A stretch of DNA of 43,085 nucleotides from Kiloniellaceae bacterium (GCA_021776195.1 JAJFGK010000128.1:1-43085); one strand, 5' to 3'. Positions 24,851 through 34,023 are shown, counted from the first letter of the stretch. Program-made: numbers and translations. Notes: generated by a model from the sequence alone, not told the origin.

Positions 24851-26104
24851 CTAGCCCGCCAATAGCTCATCCTCGAACGGAAAGGTCGCGATGAGTTCGC
24901 TGCCGGCGCCGGTGATGCGAACCATCTCCTCCAGCTTCACGCCGTTCTTTGCGCCTGCTTCTCCGATGTAGCTTTCGAGCGAAACGGTCATGTTCTCCTC
25001 GAAGTGTCCGTCATATCCCGCGCGATCGAACAGGTGGGGGGCCGGAACCACCGGATACTCGTTGCACATACCGGTGCCGTGAAGGAACACGCCGAAATCG
25101 AGCTGCCTGTAGCGTTCCGGCACCGTCCAGGATTTTTCGGAGAACTCGCGGAACGAGACGCCCGCTCGAAGCAACGCCATGTTGTGGTGAATCTGCTCCC
25201 AGGACAGTTTGTAGATTGTCTTCTGCTCTTCGCTCGGCGTCCCCGGATGGCACATCCAAGTCCGTGAAATATCCGTGTTGTAACCATAGGGACCGATCAT
25301 GTCGGTATCTATTCCCAGGAGTTCTCCTGCCTGGATCTGGCGCTCGCCGGCTTCCGATAGCCAAGGGTTCGTCTTGGTCCCCGAGACCACAAGACGGGTT
25401 TCGATGTAGTCGCCCCCAAGCGCCGCGTTCACGTGCACGAGGGTGGCCCAAAGCTCGTTCTCGGAGACGCCGGGTTTGGTCTGTTCGCGCATCATGTTCA
25501 GCGCTGTCTCGCACACCACCGCGGAATGCGCCTGCGCTCTTTGCTCGTCGACGGTCTTGATGCGGCGCGCCTGCTCGATCACGTCCTGACCAAAGCCGAC
25601 ATCGATCCGGCGCCGTTCCAATGCAAAACGCCCGTCGGCATCAAGCCGATCGATGACGATCCGGTTGTTGCCACAGCGCTCGTGAATGACAGATGCCAGT
25701 TCGTCGGCCCACTCTTCGATCAGGTCCGCGCGTCTGGGGCCGGCGGCGTGGCTGAACCACAGGGTGCCCGGTCTCGATTCACCGATGGTATCCAGCCCGT
25801 CCGAGAGGTGCTCTGAGTTAAGGAAGTCGAACATGATCGCTTTTTCGTCGGCGGGGACGAGGCAGTAACGCGCCGAGTTGTGCATGGTCCATATTTGCAT
25901 GCTTCGGCAATCGGTCGCGTAGCGCACGTTGATCGGGTCATAGAGCAGCATCGCGCCAATGTCGCACGCCTGAAGCTCGTTCTGTAATCGCTGGAGTCGG
26001 TCCATACGCATGCGTTCGACATCGACGACGGGCAATGCCGCGAGTCTTTTTCTTGCTTCTTCGAATGCCACCGGTCCGCCTTCCCGTTCGGGGAGAGGGT
26101 CCAT
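24851..26104 (-). CDS. DddP-like M24-family protein
   Basis: A 417-residue pita-bread-fold protein close to DddP, the dimethylsulfoniopropionate (DMSP) lyase that evolved from M24 metallopeptidases. The N-terminal YDPINVRYATDCRSMQIWTM matches the DddP pattern. All six metal ligands are present with DddP spacing: Asp266, Asp268, Asp278, His342, Glu377, Glu392. The position of the proposed catalytic Asp of DddP (six residues after the ligand His) is Asn348 here, in LHGTGMCNEYP. It is therefore a DddP relative that may have lost or changed lyase chemistry. DddP proteins are usually a little longer. The start at 26104 has a weak ribosome binding site. Confidence 0.85.
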   Translation of the reverse strand: MDPLPEREGGPVAFEEARKRLAALPVVDVERMRMDRLQRLQNELQACDIGAMLLYDPINVRYATDCRSMQIWTMHNSARYCLVPADEKAIMFDFLNSEHLSDGLDTIGESRPGTLWFSHAAGPRRADLIEEWADELASVIHERCGNNRIVIDRLDADGRFALERRRIDVGFGQDVIEQARRIKTVDEQRAQAHSAVVCETALNMMREQTKPGVSENELWATLVHVNAALGGDYIETRLVVSGTKTNPWLSEAGERQIQAGELLGIDTDMIGPYGYNTDISRTWMCHPGTPSEEQKTIYKLSWEQIHHNMALLRAGVSFREFSEKSWTVPERYRQLDFGVFLHGTGMCNEYPVVPAPHLFDRAGYDGHFEENMTVSLESYIGEAGAKNGVKLEEMVRITGAGSELIATFPFEDELLAG

Positions 26105-26252
26105 TCTTTAGCTGGCGTAGGAACAATTCAAGTGCCGCTGTCCGGCCTGTTCCCTGATGAATGGCCGTCGTCGCCTGGATGACCGCAGAGTCCGGGGCCC
26201 TGTACCGGTGAGGCAAAAGACGCCTGTCGGCACTAGCAGATCGCCCTCGGCT

Positions 26253-27233
26253 CTACTCCATCGCCTGGGCCAGCAGCTCGAAGGAACGCACCCGCGCCTG
26301 GTGGTCCCAGATCGCCGCCGCGACCATCAATTCGTCGGCGCCGGTGGCCTCGATCAGCGGTGCCACCTTAGCCTTGATCGTTGCCGGCGAGCCGTAGAAC
26401 GAGCAGGCCAGCATGGACGATGCCTGCGCCTTTTCCGTCGGCGACCAGAAGCTCTCGATGTCGTCGACCGGCGGCGGCAGCTGGCCGCGGGTGCCGCGCA
26501 CCATGCGGGTGAACTGCTGTTGCGGCGTGGTGAACAGCCGTTTCGCCTCGTCCTCCGTGTCGGCGACGATGGCGTTGCAGCCGACCATCACGTAGGGCTT
26601 GGCGAGTTGCGCCGACGGCTCGAAACGCTCGCGGTAGATCGACACCGCCTGCATCAGCGCCTGCGGCGCGAAGTGCGAGGCGAAGGCGTAGGGCAGGCCG
26701 AGCATGGCGGCGAGCTGGGCTCCGTACAGGCTGGAGCCCAGAATCCACAGCGGCACGTTGGTATCCTCGCCGGGAATGGCGTGGATCGTCTGGTCCTCCC
26801 GCGGCGGGCCGAGCAGGGCTTGCAGCTCGACGACGTCCTGCGGGAAAAATTCCGACGCGTCCGGGCCGCGCCGCAGCGCCTGGAGGGTGCGTTGGTCGGT
26901 GCCCGGCGCCCGGCCCAGGCCAAGGTCGATGCGGCCGGGAAACAGCGTCGCCAGCGTGCCGAACTGCTCGGCGATCACCATCGGCGAGTGGTTCGGCAGC
27001 ATGATGCCGCCGGCGCCGATGCGCATCGTCCTGGTGCCGCCGGCGACGTGACAGATGCAAACGGCGGTGGCGGCGCTGGCGATGCCGGCGAGATTGTGGT
27101 GTTCGGCCAGCCAGAAGCGCGCGAAGCCGGCGGCCTCGGCGTGCTGTGCCAGGTCGAGCGCGTTGGCCAGCGCGTCGGCCGGGGTGAAGCCTTCGCCGAT
27201 ATAGGCGAGGTCGAGTACGGAGAGTTGCGCCAT
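26253..27233 (-). CDS. LLM-class flavin-dependent oxidoreductase (luciferase-like)
   Basis: A 326-residue bacterial-luciferase-fold monooxygenase of the MsnO8 type, using FMNH2 and oxygen. Typical segments are [18 protein letters not shown] near residue 45, [21 protein letters not shown] around 70-90, [16 protein letters not shown], and the later [24 protein letters not shown]. The gene lies upstream of the DddP-like gene on the same strand, 148 bases apart, so it may belong to the same small catabolic set; oxidation of a sulfur compound is possible but not shown. It is divergent from the GFA-family gene. Confidence 0.9.
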   Translation of the reverse strand: MAQLSVLDLAYIGEGFTPADALANALDLAQHAEAAGFARFWLAEHHNLAGIASAATAVCICHVAGGTRTMRIGAGGIMLPNHSPMVIAEQFGTLATLFPGRIDLGLGRAPGTDQRTLQALRRGPDASEFFPQDVVELQALLGPPREDQTIHAIPGEDTNVPLWILGSSLYGAQLAAMLGLPYAFASHFAPQALMQAVSIYRERFEPSAQLAKPYVMVGCNAIVADTEDEAKRLFTTPQQQFTRMVRGTRGQLPPPVDDIESFWSPTEKAQASSMLACSFYGSPATIKAKVAPLIEATGADELMVAAAIWDHQARVRSFELLAQAME

Positions 27234-27527
27234 GGCGCCACTCTAGCGCAAGCGCGCCGTCATGCCACTGGCCATGGACATCGCCCCCGCGATTAGCCGG
27301 GCGACGCCATCGATCGGAATGACGCTCCGATCCGGTGAGGGCGCCGCGATGCCATCGATCTGGGCAACTGGGTTCGCTCAGTTGGAGCGTATTCTTGGCA
27401 TCGATCGATTTCGGGTGGTGGTTCAAATCGGCCAGTCGTTGAGGAACGCGATTCGACACACCGCCTTGCGGGTGCGAGCATGATGCCGCACGTGCGAAGG
27501 GCACACCGACCGAGGGAAAGAGACAGA
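27234..27527. other. Divergent intergenic region, LLM gene to GFA gene
   Basis: No gene is supported in these 294 bases. They hold the promoters for the two divergent genes, with repeated ATCGAT sequences (for example around 27310, 27355 and 27400). At 27361-27440 there is a stretch with tRNA-like D-arm (GCTCAGTTGG) and T-loop (GTTCAAAT) pieces but no complete cloverleaf. Confidence 0.35.
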
Positions 27528-27992
27528 ATGAACGACGATACGAAGATGACCGGCGGCTGCATGTGTGGCGCGGTGCGTTATGAGACCACGGGCGAGTCTT
27601 TCGGGGTCATCCACTGCCATTGCCATAGCTGCCGCAAGAACAATGGCGCGCCGGCAGTCACATTGGCTGGATACAAAGCCGATCGAGTCACCTTCAGCGG
27701 CGATGAGCGCAAGATCTACGAATCATCGCCGGGTGTCGGGCGCGCCTTCTGCGGCAAGTGCGGAACGCCGCTGACCTGGGAAGGCGACGGCGGCGAGCTG
27801 GGGCCAATCTTGGAGCTCCACATCAGCACCTTCGACAATCCCGATGTTCTGGTGCCGACGGCCCATGCCTTCTATCCCGAGCGTATCTCGTGGTTCGACA
27901 TCGCCGACAACCTGCCACGCTATGAGGGCTTCTCGGAAGACAGCCCGCTGCTGCGCCACGGCCCGGCCAGCGGCGGTCGGCCACTGGACTGA
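27528..27992 (+). CDS. GFA-family protein (glutathione-dependent formaldehyde-activating type)
   Basis: A 154-residue zinc-binding protein of the Gfa/CENP-V fold. The cysteine pattern is complete: GGCMCGAVRYE at the start, HCHCHSCRKNNG at ~45, and FCGKCGTPL at ~95. The founding member was proposed to catalyse glutathione-formaldehyde adduct formation, but most relatives have no proven reaction. Start ATG 27528 is preceded by GAGGGAAAGAG; an upstream in-frame start at 27480 is less likely. No formaldehyde-pathway gene is adjacent. Confidence 0.88.
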   Translation: MNDDTKMTGGCMCGAVRYETTGESFGVIHCHCHSCRKNNGAPAVTLAGYKADRVTFSGDERKIYESSPGVGRAFCGKCGTPLTWEGDGGELGPILELHISTFDNPDVLVPTAHAFYPERISWFDIADNLPRYEGFSEDSPLLRHGPASGGRPLD

Positions 27993-28124
27993 AGACTCAA
28001 TCGTTCTCGCCTCTGCTTATGGCCAATCCAAGTCCTGCGCGGACCAACAACGGCGGTCTGCACCACACACAACAACGGTCATTGGCTTCGTGCGACGGCA
28101 GCCGAAACTGGTAATCGCAAAGCC

Positions 28125-28811
28125 CTAGGCCTCGCCCACCATGAGCCGCTGCATGTCGACGAAGGGGCCCTGGGTGACCGCCTCGCGCAGGGGCTGCCAG
28201 CCTTTCTTGTCGGCGGCGATCTCGTCGTAGAGGTCGCGCGGCACCCTTAGCGTTTCGACCACCGTTTCGCCGTCGACGCGGACCCAGGCCATGACCAGTT
28301 CGTCGTCCTCGACGGCCACCAGGCGCAGTTCCGTGTCCTCGCCGAGCGGCATGTTGTCGAGCCCGCGCAGCATGGCGATCTTGACCAGTTCCAGGTCGGC
28401 GTCGTTCAGGCCCGCCTCGGCGATCAGCAGCTTTTCGCGCAGGGCCGACCAGCCAAAGGCGACACGGGCGTCAAGGTCGTCGCCGATCGCCTTGGCGGCG
28501 GGCGAGGCCTTTTCGCCGTAGCTGGTCGAAAAGCTCGAGACCGCCTCGCCCTCGTACTGCTCCCAATCGCCGAGAGCCCGGGCCGGATGCACCACGATCC
28601 ACTGGCCCTGGGCGACGTCGAGATAGGTCATCTCGGGATCGAGCCGGAAGGTCGCCTCGCAGGCCGGGCAGCTGTGACGCTGGAAGGTGCCCTCGACGAT
28701 GGCCTCGCGCAGGTCCGGCCGCCGGTCGGCGTTGACGCTGTAGGCCGCGTCGAAGGCCATGGCCTCGCCGCAGGCCGGGCAGGTGAGGGTGACCGATTTG
28801 AAAAGAGACAT
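28125..28811 (-). CDS. CpXC-domain protein, partner of the giant repeat protein
   Basis: A 228-residue protein with a CpXC domain, a zinc-ribbon-like module defined by CPxC pairs; here CPAC occurs at residues 11-14 and 48-51. Residues ~60-100 (DPEMTYLDVAQGQWIVVHPAR) continue the family pattern. The C-terminal half is acidic and helical. It begins 28 bases after the stop of the 1613-residue gene on the same strand, so the two are very likely co-transcribed. CpXC function is unknown. Roles as an inhibitor, chaperone or activity partner of the metallopeptidase are inference from the pairing. Confidence 0.82.
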   Translation of the reverse strand: MSLFKSVTLTCPACGEAMAFDAAYSVNADRRPDLREAIVEGTFQRHSCPACEATFRLDPEMTYLDVAQGQWIVVHPARALGDWEQYEGEAVSSFSTSYGEKASPAAKAIGDDLDARVAFGWSALREKLLIAEAGLNDADLELVKIAMLRGLDNMPLGEDTELRLVAVEDDELVMAWVRVDGETVVETLRVPRDLYDEIAADKKGWQPLREAVTQGPFVDMQRLMVGEA

Positions 28812-28839
28812 GGCCGCTATGCTCCCGTTTCGCCGGCGC

Positions 28840-31800
28840 TCAGAGGGTCTTCAGCCATGGCATGGCCGGATGATTGTTCTTTAGTTTGTCGCTGTGAAAG
28901 CCGGCGTAGAGTTCGGCGAACCATTCGGCCGGCGCGCGGAACTGATAGCCGGTCAAGCCCCGTTTTCGCGCATCCAGCTTGTAGCTCGTCCAGACGTCGG
29001 CATAGGACTCCTGGTAGACCCGGCCGCCGATCGCCCGGGCGGCCGCCTCCGCGCCGTTATCCCAAAGGCTCTTGCCGACCTTGATGGCCTGGCACCACTC
29101 CTCGGCCAGGACCTTGGCTTTTTGCCAGTCCTCGTCGCTGGTGCCGGCCTTGGGCTTGGGCAGCTTCGGGGTGCCGCCGGCGAGGAATTCCTCGATGTAG
29201 GCGGCGTCGAATTTGAACTCCTTGGCCGCCGCGGCGGCCACCGGGCCGGCGTTGCGGCCGTACTCGGCCCAACCGCCGTAGTCGTCGCCCGAGCCCTTGG
29301 ACTTCATGAAGCCGTGCTTGTCGTCGACCGCGTGGCCAACCTCGTGCAGTGTGGTCCAGTTGAAGTAGGAGGGTTTCTTGTTGTCCTTGGGCTTGCACCT
29401 CTCCTCGACCCCGGGCACTTCCTTGGGATCGCCCAGGGTGGTTTCGTCGCGGTCGCCGACCCGCCCGCAGCTCAGCACGACCACGCCGTCAGCACTGCTA
29501 TAGGAGGAGGATTCGCCGCTGTCGCTCGGCGAACCGCCATAGCGGGTGATCTTCTTGAGCTTTGGATTGTCGGCGGCATGGCTGTCCGGGACCAGGGTCA
29601 TCATCTCGTAGATGCGCCTCAGATTGGGCGCCCGTTTGGTCATGTCCTCGGCGGTCTTGTCGGCCTTCAGCACATCGAGTTGCACCCCGAAGCGCGCCTT
29701 GATCACGGCCGCCAGGACCTTGCGGTTGGTCTGTGGACCCAGCGCCTCGACCATTTTGTCGAGCGCCTCTTCGCCGCCCGGCTGATCGGCGATCTTCTGG
29801 AGGTCGGCCGCCGAGGGTTCGTTGTTGCCGCTCATATCGGCCTTGACCTTGGCCAGATCGCATTCCCTGCCGGCCTTTTTCAGCAGCTCCAGGGCCTTGT
29901 CGTAATCCTTGTCTTCCGCCTTGGACTTGGCCTCCGCCAGGCTCGTTTCGACGGCCACGATCTCGAGACCGATGGCGTATTTCTGGTCGTGGGACTTGAG
30001 CGCCTGGAGCAGGCCCTCGAGCGGCGGGCGCTGGGCCGCATAGAGAGTGTGCTGGTCGAGCAGTGCCTGCGCGGCGCCGCAAATATCGCTCGCTTCGTCG
30101 AGCCGGGCCAGTCCCGCGTTCGTCTTGCCTGACGCCGCGGCGGTCTCGGCCTCGGCGACCTTGCCCTCGACCCCGGCCAGCTCGCTCTTGATCACCGACT
30201 TGTGGGCATGGCCCTTGAGCCCGGTCAGAAGCGTCTCGACGGCCGTCTTGCGCAGCGCCAGGTAGGCCTGGGCCTCGAGATTGCTGTTGGCGTCGCCGCA
30301 GAGCGCGCTGGCTTTTTCCAGGGCGGCCCGCGCTTCCGCGGGTTTCTTGGCCTTCAGCTCGCTGGCGGCGAGATCGAGCTGCGTCTTGATCTCGGCGGTC
30401 TGCTCGGCGATGCGGGACGCCTGGGCATGGCCGGTCAGCTTTTTCAGCAAGGCGCGGGTCGCCTTGATCGCATCCGCGATCTCGGTGGCCGGCGACGCGT
30501 CGGTCAAGACGCTGCCGGCGGTCACCGCCGCCGCGGTGAACTCGGCCTGGCGGTCGATCGCGGCCTGGGCCAGCGCGCCGAGAGCCAGCGCCTCGGCCAA
30601 GAGGGCGATCGCGCCGTCCAGATCCCGGGCCTCGGCCGCGGTCTTCGCGGCGGCCAGCTTGTTGTCGATGGCGGCCATCTGAGACGCCGCGGCCGGTAAC
30701 TCCAAATGGCCCTGCAGCGCCTTGACCTTGTCGTCGACCTTGGTCCGCTCGGTTTCGTAGGTTGCCTGCTTGTCGGCCAGAATCTTGGCCGTGTCGCAGT
30801 CCTTGCCGATCTCGGTCAGCAGGCCCAGCGCGGCGGGATAGGCCTTGGCCGTGGCCTGCGCTTTCGCCTGGGTGAGCTTGGCCTCGACGGCGGCGATCTC
30901 CGTGGCGATGGCGGCCTTCTGCGCGTGGCCGGTCAGGGTCGCGATCTTGGCCGTCGCCCCGGGCAGGGCGGCGGCGTAGGGCGCGGCCTGATTGGCGATG
31001 GTCTCGGCCGCCTTGCAGTCCCAATAGGTCTCGCCGGCGAGAGACTCCGCGGCCTTGTAGGTCCGCGCCGTTATCTTCGCCTTGATCTGGACGATCTTGG
31101 CGTCGATGGCGGCGATTTCCGTCGTGATCGCGGCCTTTTGAGCATGCGCCTTCAGGGCCGTGACCAGGTCTTCCGCCCAGTCTTTCAGACGCCGCTTGGC
31201 GTTGGCGCAGGCATCGGCCAGGAGGCGCGCCGCGGTGCTCTCGGCGGGAATGGCGCCGATGATCGCCATGGCCGCCCCGTAATCGTGGGCGGCGGCCTTG
31301 GCCTTGGCCGTGGTGATCTTGCCTTTCAGTTCGGTAATCTCGGGCAGTATCGCGGCCTTCTGGGCGAGACCGTCCAGGGCCGTCACCTGGGCCTCGGCAC
31401 CGGGCAGGGCGGCCAGGAACGCCACGTGCTGGTCGGCATTGGTCTTGGCCGTATCGGCGTCCTGGTCGGCACTTTGCAGGATGGCGATCCCGGCCACCTG
31501 ATCGCTGGCGTCCGCCTTGGCCTTGGCCTCGGCCAGCTTGGCGTCCAGGGCGGTGATCTGGGCGGCGATGGCGGCCTTTTGAGCATGCGCCTTGAGGGCC
31601 GTGACCTTGGTCTGGACGGTGGTTCGCAGCGCCGCGTACTGTTCGTGGCGAACGGCGATCAGACTGGCCGCGCCGCAGTCGGCGACCGCCGCGACGACCA
31701 GGGCATCGGCTTCCTCGGGTTTGCCGCCATTCAGTTTCTTCTGGGCCTCGCCGATCTTCTTTTGGATCGCCTTTGTCTGGGTGGCAATGGCCGCCGCCTG

Positions 31801-33681
31801 GGCATGGGCCTTCAGTTGATCGAGCAGTTTCTGGGCCGCTTCCATGGCCTTGGCCGGGTCCTTCTCGAAATCGTTGACCGCGGTCTGGGCCGTGGCTTGA
31901 CCGGTGGCGAAGGTGGCCTGCCGATCGGCGATCTCTTTGGCGCTGAGGCAGATTGTCAGGGCTTCGGCGATCAGCGCCTCCGCGCCATCGAAGTCCTTTG
32001 CCGCGGCCTTGGTGCGGGCCTGCCCCAGCTTGGCCTCGGCGGCCGTGGCCTCGCCTTTCACGGCGTCTTTCTGGGCGTGCTCCTTGAGCACCTTGACCTC
32101 GGCCTCGGCCGCGGCAAGCAGCGCGGCGTAGGCGGCCTGCCGGTCGGCGATCGCCGTCGCGGCCAGGCAATCGGCCACGACCTCGGCGAGGAGCGAGACC
32201 GCGGTGTCGTGATTGCCCGCCGTCGCGTTGGTCTTGGCCTGGGTCAGCTTGGTTTCGATCGCGGCGATCTCGGCCGCGACGACGGCTTTTTGCGCATGGC
32301 CTTTCAGTGCCGTCACCTTGGCTTCCGCCGGAGCCAGATCCGTGGTGTACTTGGCCAGCTCATCGGCTGCCTTCTTGGGCGCCTCGCGGCCATTCCAGAC
32401 GTCGAGCAGCAACTGTACCGCCGGGGGATAATCCTTGGCCGCGAACTTGGCCTTGGCGGCTGTCAGGCTGGCGTCGAGTGCGGCGATCTCGGCGGTCGCC
32501 GCGGCCTTGCCTGGATGGGCCTTCAGGTCGGTGACGACCTGCTGCACCGGCGGCAGGTAGGTGACGTAGTTGTCGTACTTGCCGGCGATGAAGGCAGCCT
32601 CGTCGCAATCCTTGGGTATGGCCTTCAGCAGGGTCACGGCCGCGCCGAAATCGCGTGCCGTGGCTTTGGTGGCCGCCGCGGCCAGTTTCGCCTCGAGCGC
32701 GGTGATCTGCGTGGCGATGCCCGCCGCGCCGACATGGGTCTTGAGCGCGTTGATTCTTTGCACCCGGTAGGGCCGCAGCTCGTTGTACTCGGCGGCGGCG
32801 TTGGCCAGCGAGTCGGCGGCGTCGCAGTCCTTGCCGGCCTGGGTCAGAAGCGCCATGGCTTCGTCGTGATTCTGTTCGGTGGCCTTGGTCTTGGCCGTGG
32901 CGACCTTGGCTTCGACCGCCGCGATTTCGGCGGTGATCGAGGCTTTGTGGGCGTGCGCCTTGAGGTCGGCCACCTTGGCCAGGACCCCGGGCAGCATCGC
33001 GGCAAACTGCACCTGCTTGTCGGCCACCGTCTTGGCGGTCTTGATCTCTCCTGATAGTTCCGCGAGCAGCGTCTTGACCGCCGCGTGATCGCCGGCATCC
33101 GCCTTTTTTTGGGCCTCGGCCAGCTTGCTCGTTGCCGCGAAGACCTCGGCGCTGACGAAAACGGACTCGGGGTGGGCCGTCAAGTCGTCGAGCAGGCGTT
33201 GGGCCGCGGCCATGCGCTCGGCCGTCAGCTTTGTTGCCGCCTCTTTCTTCGCGGCCTGGTCCTTCGCGGCCTGGTCCTTCGGGGCCTTGGCGGCAGGGGC
33301 CTTGGGTGGCGCGTCGCCGGCGGGCGCGGCGGCCGGTGGGGCCGGGCTCGCCGCGCTCTGGAGTTGCGCCAGAACCGCTTGCTGTTTGTCGACCTCGGCT
33401 TCGTCCTTGGCCTTGGCCGCCTGTTTCAAGGCCTTGGCCGCATCGCCGACCTTGGCCTGCAGCGCGGCGCTCTCTTCGGCGGCAAGACCGCCTTTGCCGC
33501 TCTTCAGCTCCTTTTGCAGATCCGTGAGGCCCTTGGCGATGGCCGAGACCTTGCCCTTCAAGTTGGGCCCCTGGGACGCACTGGTTGGCGCCTGGGCCGT
33601 GGCAGGAGGGCCAAGGCCGAGGAACTGTCGCAGCCGATTGCACCAGAGCTTTGGTTTGCTGACGGTCACGTCATCGGGCAT
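28840..33681 (-). CDS. Giant helical-repeat protein with C-terminal zinc metallopeptidase domain
   Basis: A 1613-residue protein with no signal peptide or membrane segment. Residues 1-110 are helical and 112-150 a Pro/Ala/Lys linker. From ~169 to ~1284 about fifteen copies of a ~73-residue unit follow, each like ALKAHAQKAAIATEIAAIEA, then an acidic/alanine helix and a D(C/A)xAAxxIADxQAxYA segment; two units carry ~18-residue insertions. Residues ~1286-1613 are a separate domain with HEVGH (1446-1450) preceded by FNWTTL and followed by AVDDKHGF, and a candidate third ligand Glu in AEWFAELYAGF (Glu1586 or Glu1590), resembling gluzincins of the anthrax-lethal-factor type. Strong ribosome binding site GGGAGG. 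The design suggests a long alpha-solenoid carrying a protease. The CpXC gene follows in the operon. Confidence 0.85.
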   Translation of the reverse strand: MPDDVTVSKPKLWCNRLRQFLGLGPPATAQAPTSASQGPNLKGKVSAIAKGLTDLQKELKSGKGGLAAEESAALQAKVGDAAKALKQAAKAKDEAEVDKQQAVLAQLQSAASPAPPAAAPAGDAPPKAPAAKAPKDQAAKDQAAKKEAATKLTAERMAAAQRLLDDLTAHPESVFVSAEVFAATSKLAEAQKKADAGDHAAVKTLLAELSGEIKTAKTVADKQVQFAAMLPGVLAKVADLKAHAHKASITAEIAAVEAKVATAKTKATEQNHDEAMALLTQAGKDCDAADSLANAAAEYNELRPYRVQRINALKTHVGAAGIATQITALEAKLAAAATKATARDFGAAVTLLKAIPKDCDEAAFIAGKYDNYVTYLPPVQQVVTDLKAHPGKAAATAEIAALDASLTAAKAKFAAKDYPPAVQLLLDVWNGREAPKKAADELAKYTTDLAPAEAKVTALKGHAQKAVVAAEIAAIETKLTQAKTNATAGNHDTAVSLLAEVVADCLAATAIADRQAAYAALLAAAEAEVKVLKEHAQKDAVKGEATAAEAKLGQARTKAAAKDFDGAEALIAEALTICLSAKEIADRQATFATGQATAQTAVNDFEKDPAKAMEAAQKLLDQLKAHAQAAAIATQTKAIQKKIGEAQKKLNGGKPEEADALVVAAVADCGAASLIAVRHEQYAALRTTVQTKVTALKAHAQKAAIAAQITALDAKLAEAKAKADASDQVAGIAILQSADQDADTAKTNADQHVAFLAALPGAEAQVTALDGLAQKAAILPEITELKGKITTAKAKAAAHDYGAAMAIIGAIPAESTAARLLADACANAKRRLKDWAEDLVTALKAHAQKAAITTEIAAIDAKIVQIKAKITARTYKAAESLAGETYWDCKAAETIANQAAPYAAALPGATAKIATLTGHAQKAAIATEIAAVEAKLTQAKAQATAKAYPAALGLLTEIGKDCDTAKILADKQATYETERTKVDDKVKALQGHLELPAAASQMAAIDNKLAAAKTAAEARDLDGAIALLAEALALGALAQAAIDRQAEFTAAAVTAGSVLTDASPATEIADAIKATRALLKKLTGHAQASRIAEQTAEIKTQLDLAASELKAKKPAEARAALEKASALCGDANSNLEAQAYLALRKTAVETLLTGLKGHAHKSVIKSELAGVEGKVAEAETAAASGKTNAGLARLDEASDICGAAQALLDQHTLYAAQRPPLEGLLQALKSHDQKYAIGLEIVAVETSLAEAKSKAEDKDYDKALELLKKAGRECDLAKVKADMSGNNEPSAADLQKIADQPGGEEALDKMVEALGPQTNRKVLAAVIKARFGVQLDVLKADKTAEDMTKRAPNLRRIYEMMTLVPDSHAADNPKLKKITRYGGSPSDSGESSSYSSADGVVVLSCGRVGDRDETTLGDPKEVPGVEERCKPKDNKKPSYFNWTTLHEVGHAVDDKHGFMKSKGSGDDYGGWAEYGRNAGPVAAAAAKEFKFDAAYIEEFLAGGTPKLPKPKAGTSDEDWQKAKVLAEEWCQAIKVGKSLWDNGAEAAARAIGGRVYQESYADVWTSYKLDARKRGLTGYQFRAPAEWFAELYAGFHSDKLKNNHPAMPWLKTL

Positions 33682-33716
33682 TCGTGCCTCCCGGGCAGCA
33701 GGCGGGGATCGACAGT

Positions 33717-33740
33717 CCCCTAGGGACCCCCCTAGGGACC
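33717..33740. promoter_or_regulatory. Tandem 12-base palindromic repeat upstream of the giant gene
   Basis: CCCCTAGGGACC occurs twice head-to-tail with no gap (33717-33728 and 33729-33740). Each contains the palindrome CCCTAGGG. The pair lies 36-59 bases upstream of the start codon, an ideal place for an operator covering the promoter or the transcript start. Confidence 0.5.
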
Positions 33741-34009
33741 ACGACCGCCAAGTCCCAGGCCCAGCAGGGCCGGACCACCTGTCACGACGCGTTCCTTGCC
33801 AGTGCAGGCGACCCCCATTGCACCGCTAAGCAGCCCTCGGGTCAAGGGCTGCCCAGTTTCAGTTCCACCACAGTGGCTGTGATGTAGGGTCACCGATTCC
33901 CTGGGCCATTTGTGCCGGCCCGGTCCCCCGATACGGAGACAGGCGCACTCGCGGCGCGGCACTTTTGCCACTCATGGACGAAGAGTTTGAGACTCACTTC
34001 TCTTATGTG

Positions 34010-34023
34010 TTAACCTTTGTTAA
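34010..34023. promoter_or_regulatory. Inverted repeat upstream of first XRE gene
   Basis: TTAAC-CTTT-GTTAA is a perfect 5-base inverted repeat in an AT-rich block 101 bases before the start of the XRE gene. Possible autoregulatory operator. Confidence 0.4.

Noticed and set aside
27361..27440. tRNA-like stretch with D-arm and T-loop fragments
   Set aside because: GCTCAGTTGG and GTTCAAAT are present, but I could not form a consistent acceptor stem and anticodon arm, and there is no conserved 3' end. At most a decayed remnant; more likely chance.
29498..32170. 890-residue minus-strand frame in a second phase of the giant gene
   Set aside because: Arg/Gly-rich out-of-frame reading of the same repeats; no start signal and no domain.
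30706..33054. 782-residue plus-strand open frame opposite the giant repeat gene
   Set aside because: It is the antisense shadow of a GC-rich, alanine-rich repeat gene. The translation is Gly/Leu/Arg-rich with repeating shadow motifs, has no ribosome binding site, and the minus-strand frame has clear protein repeats and a catalytic motif.
28840..33681. Regular repeats mistaken for a CRISPR or tandem DNA array
   Set aside because: The period is ~219 bases in frame, with strong protein-level but looser DNA-level similarity. These are coding repeats without spacers.
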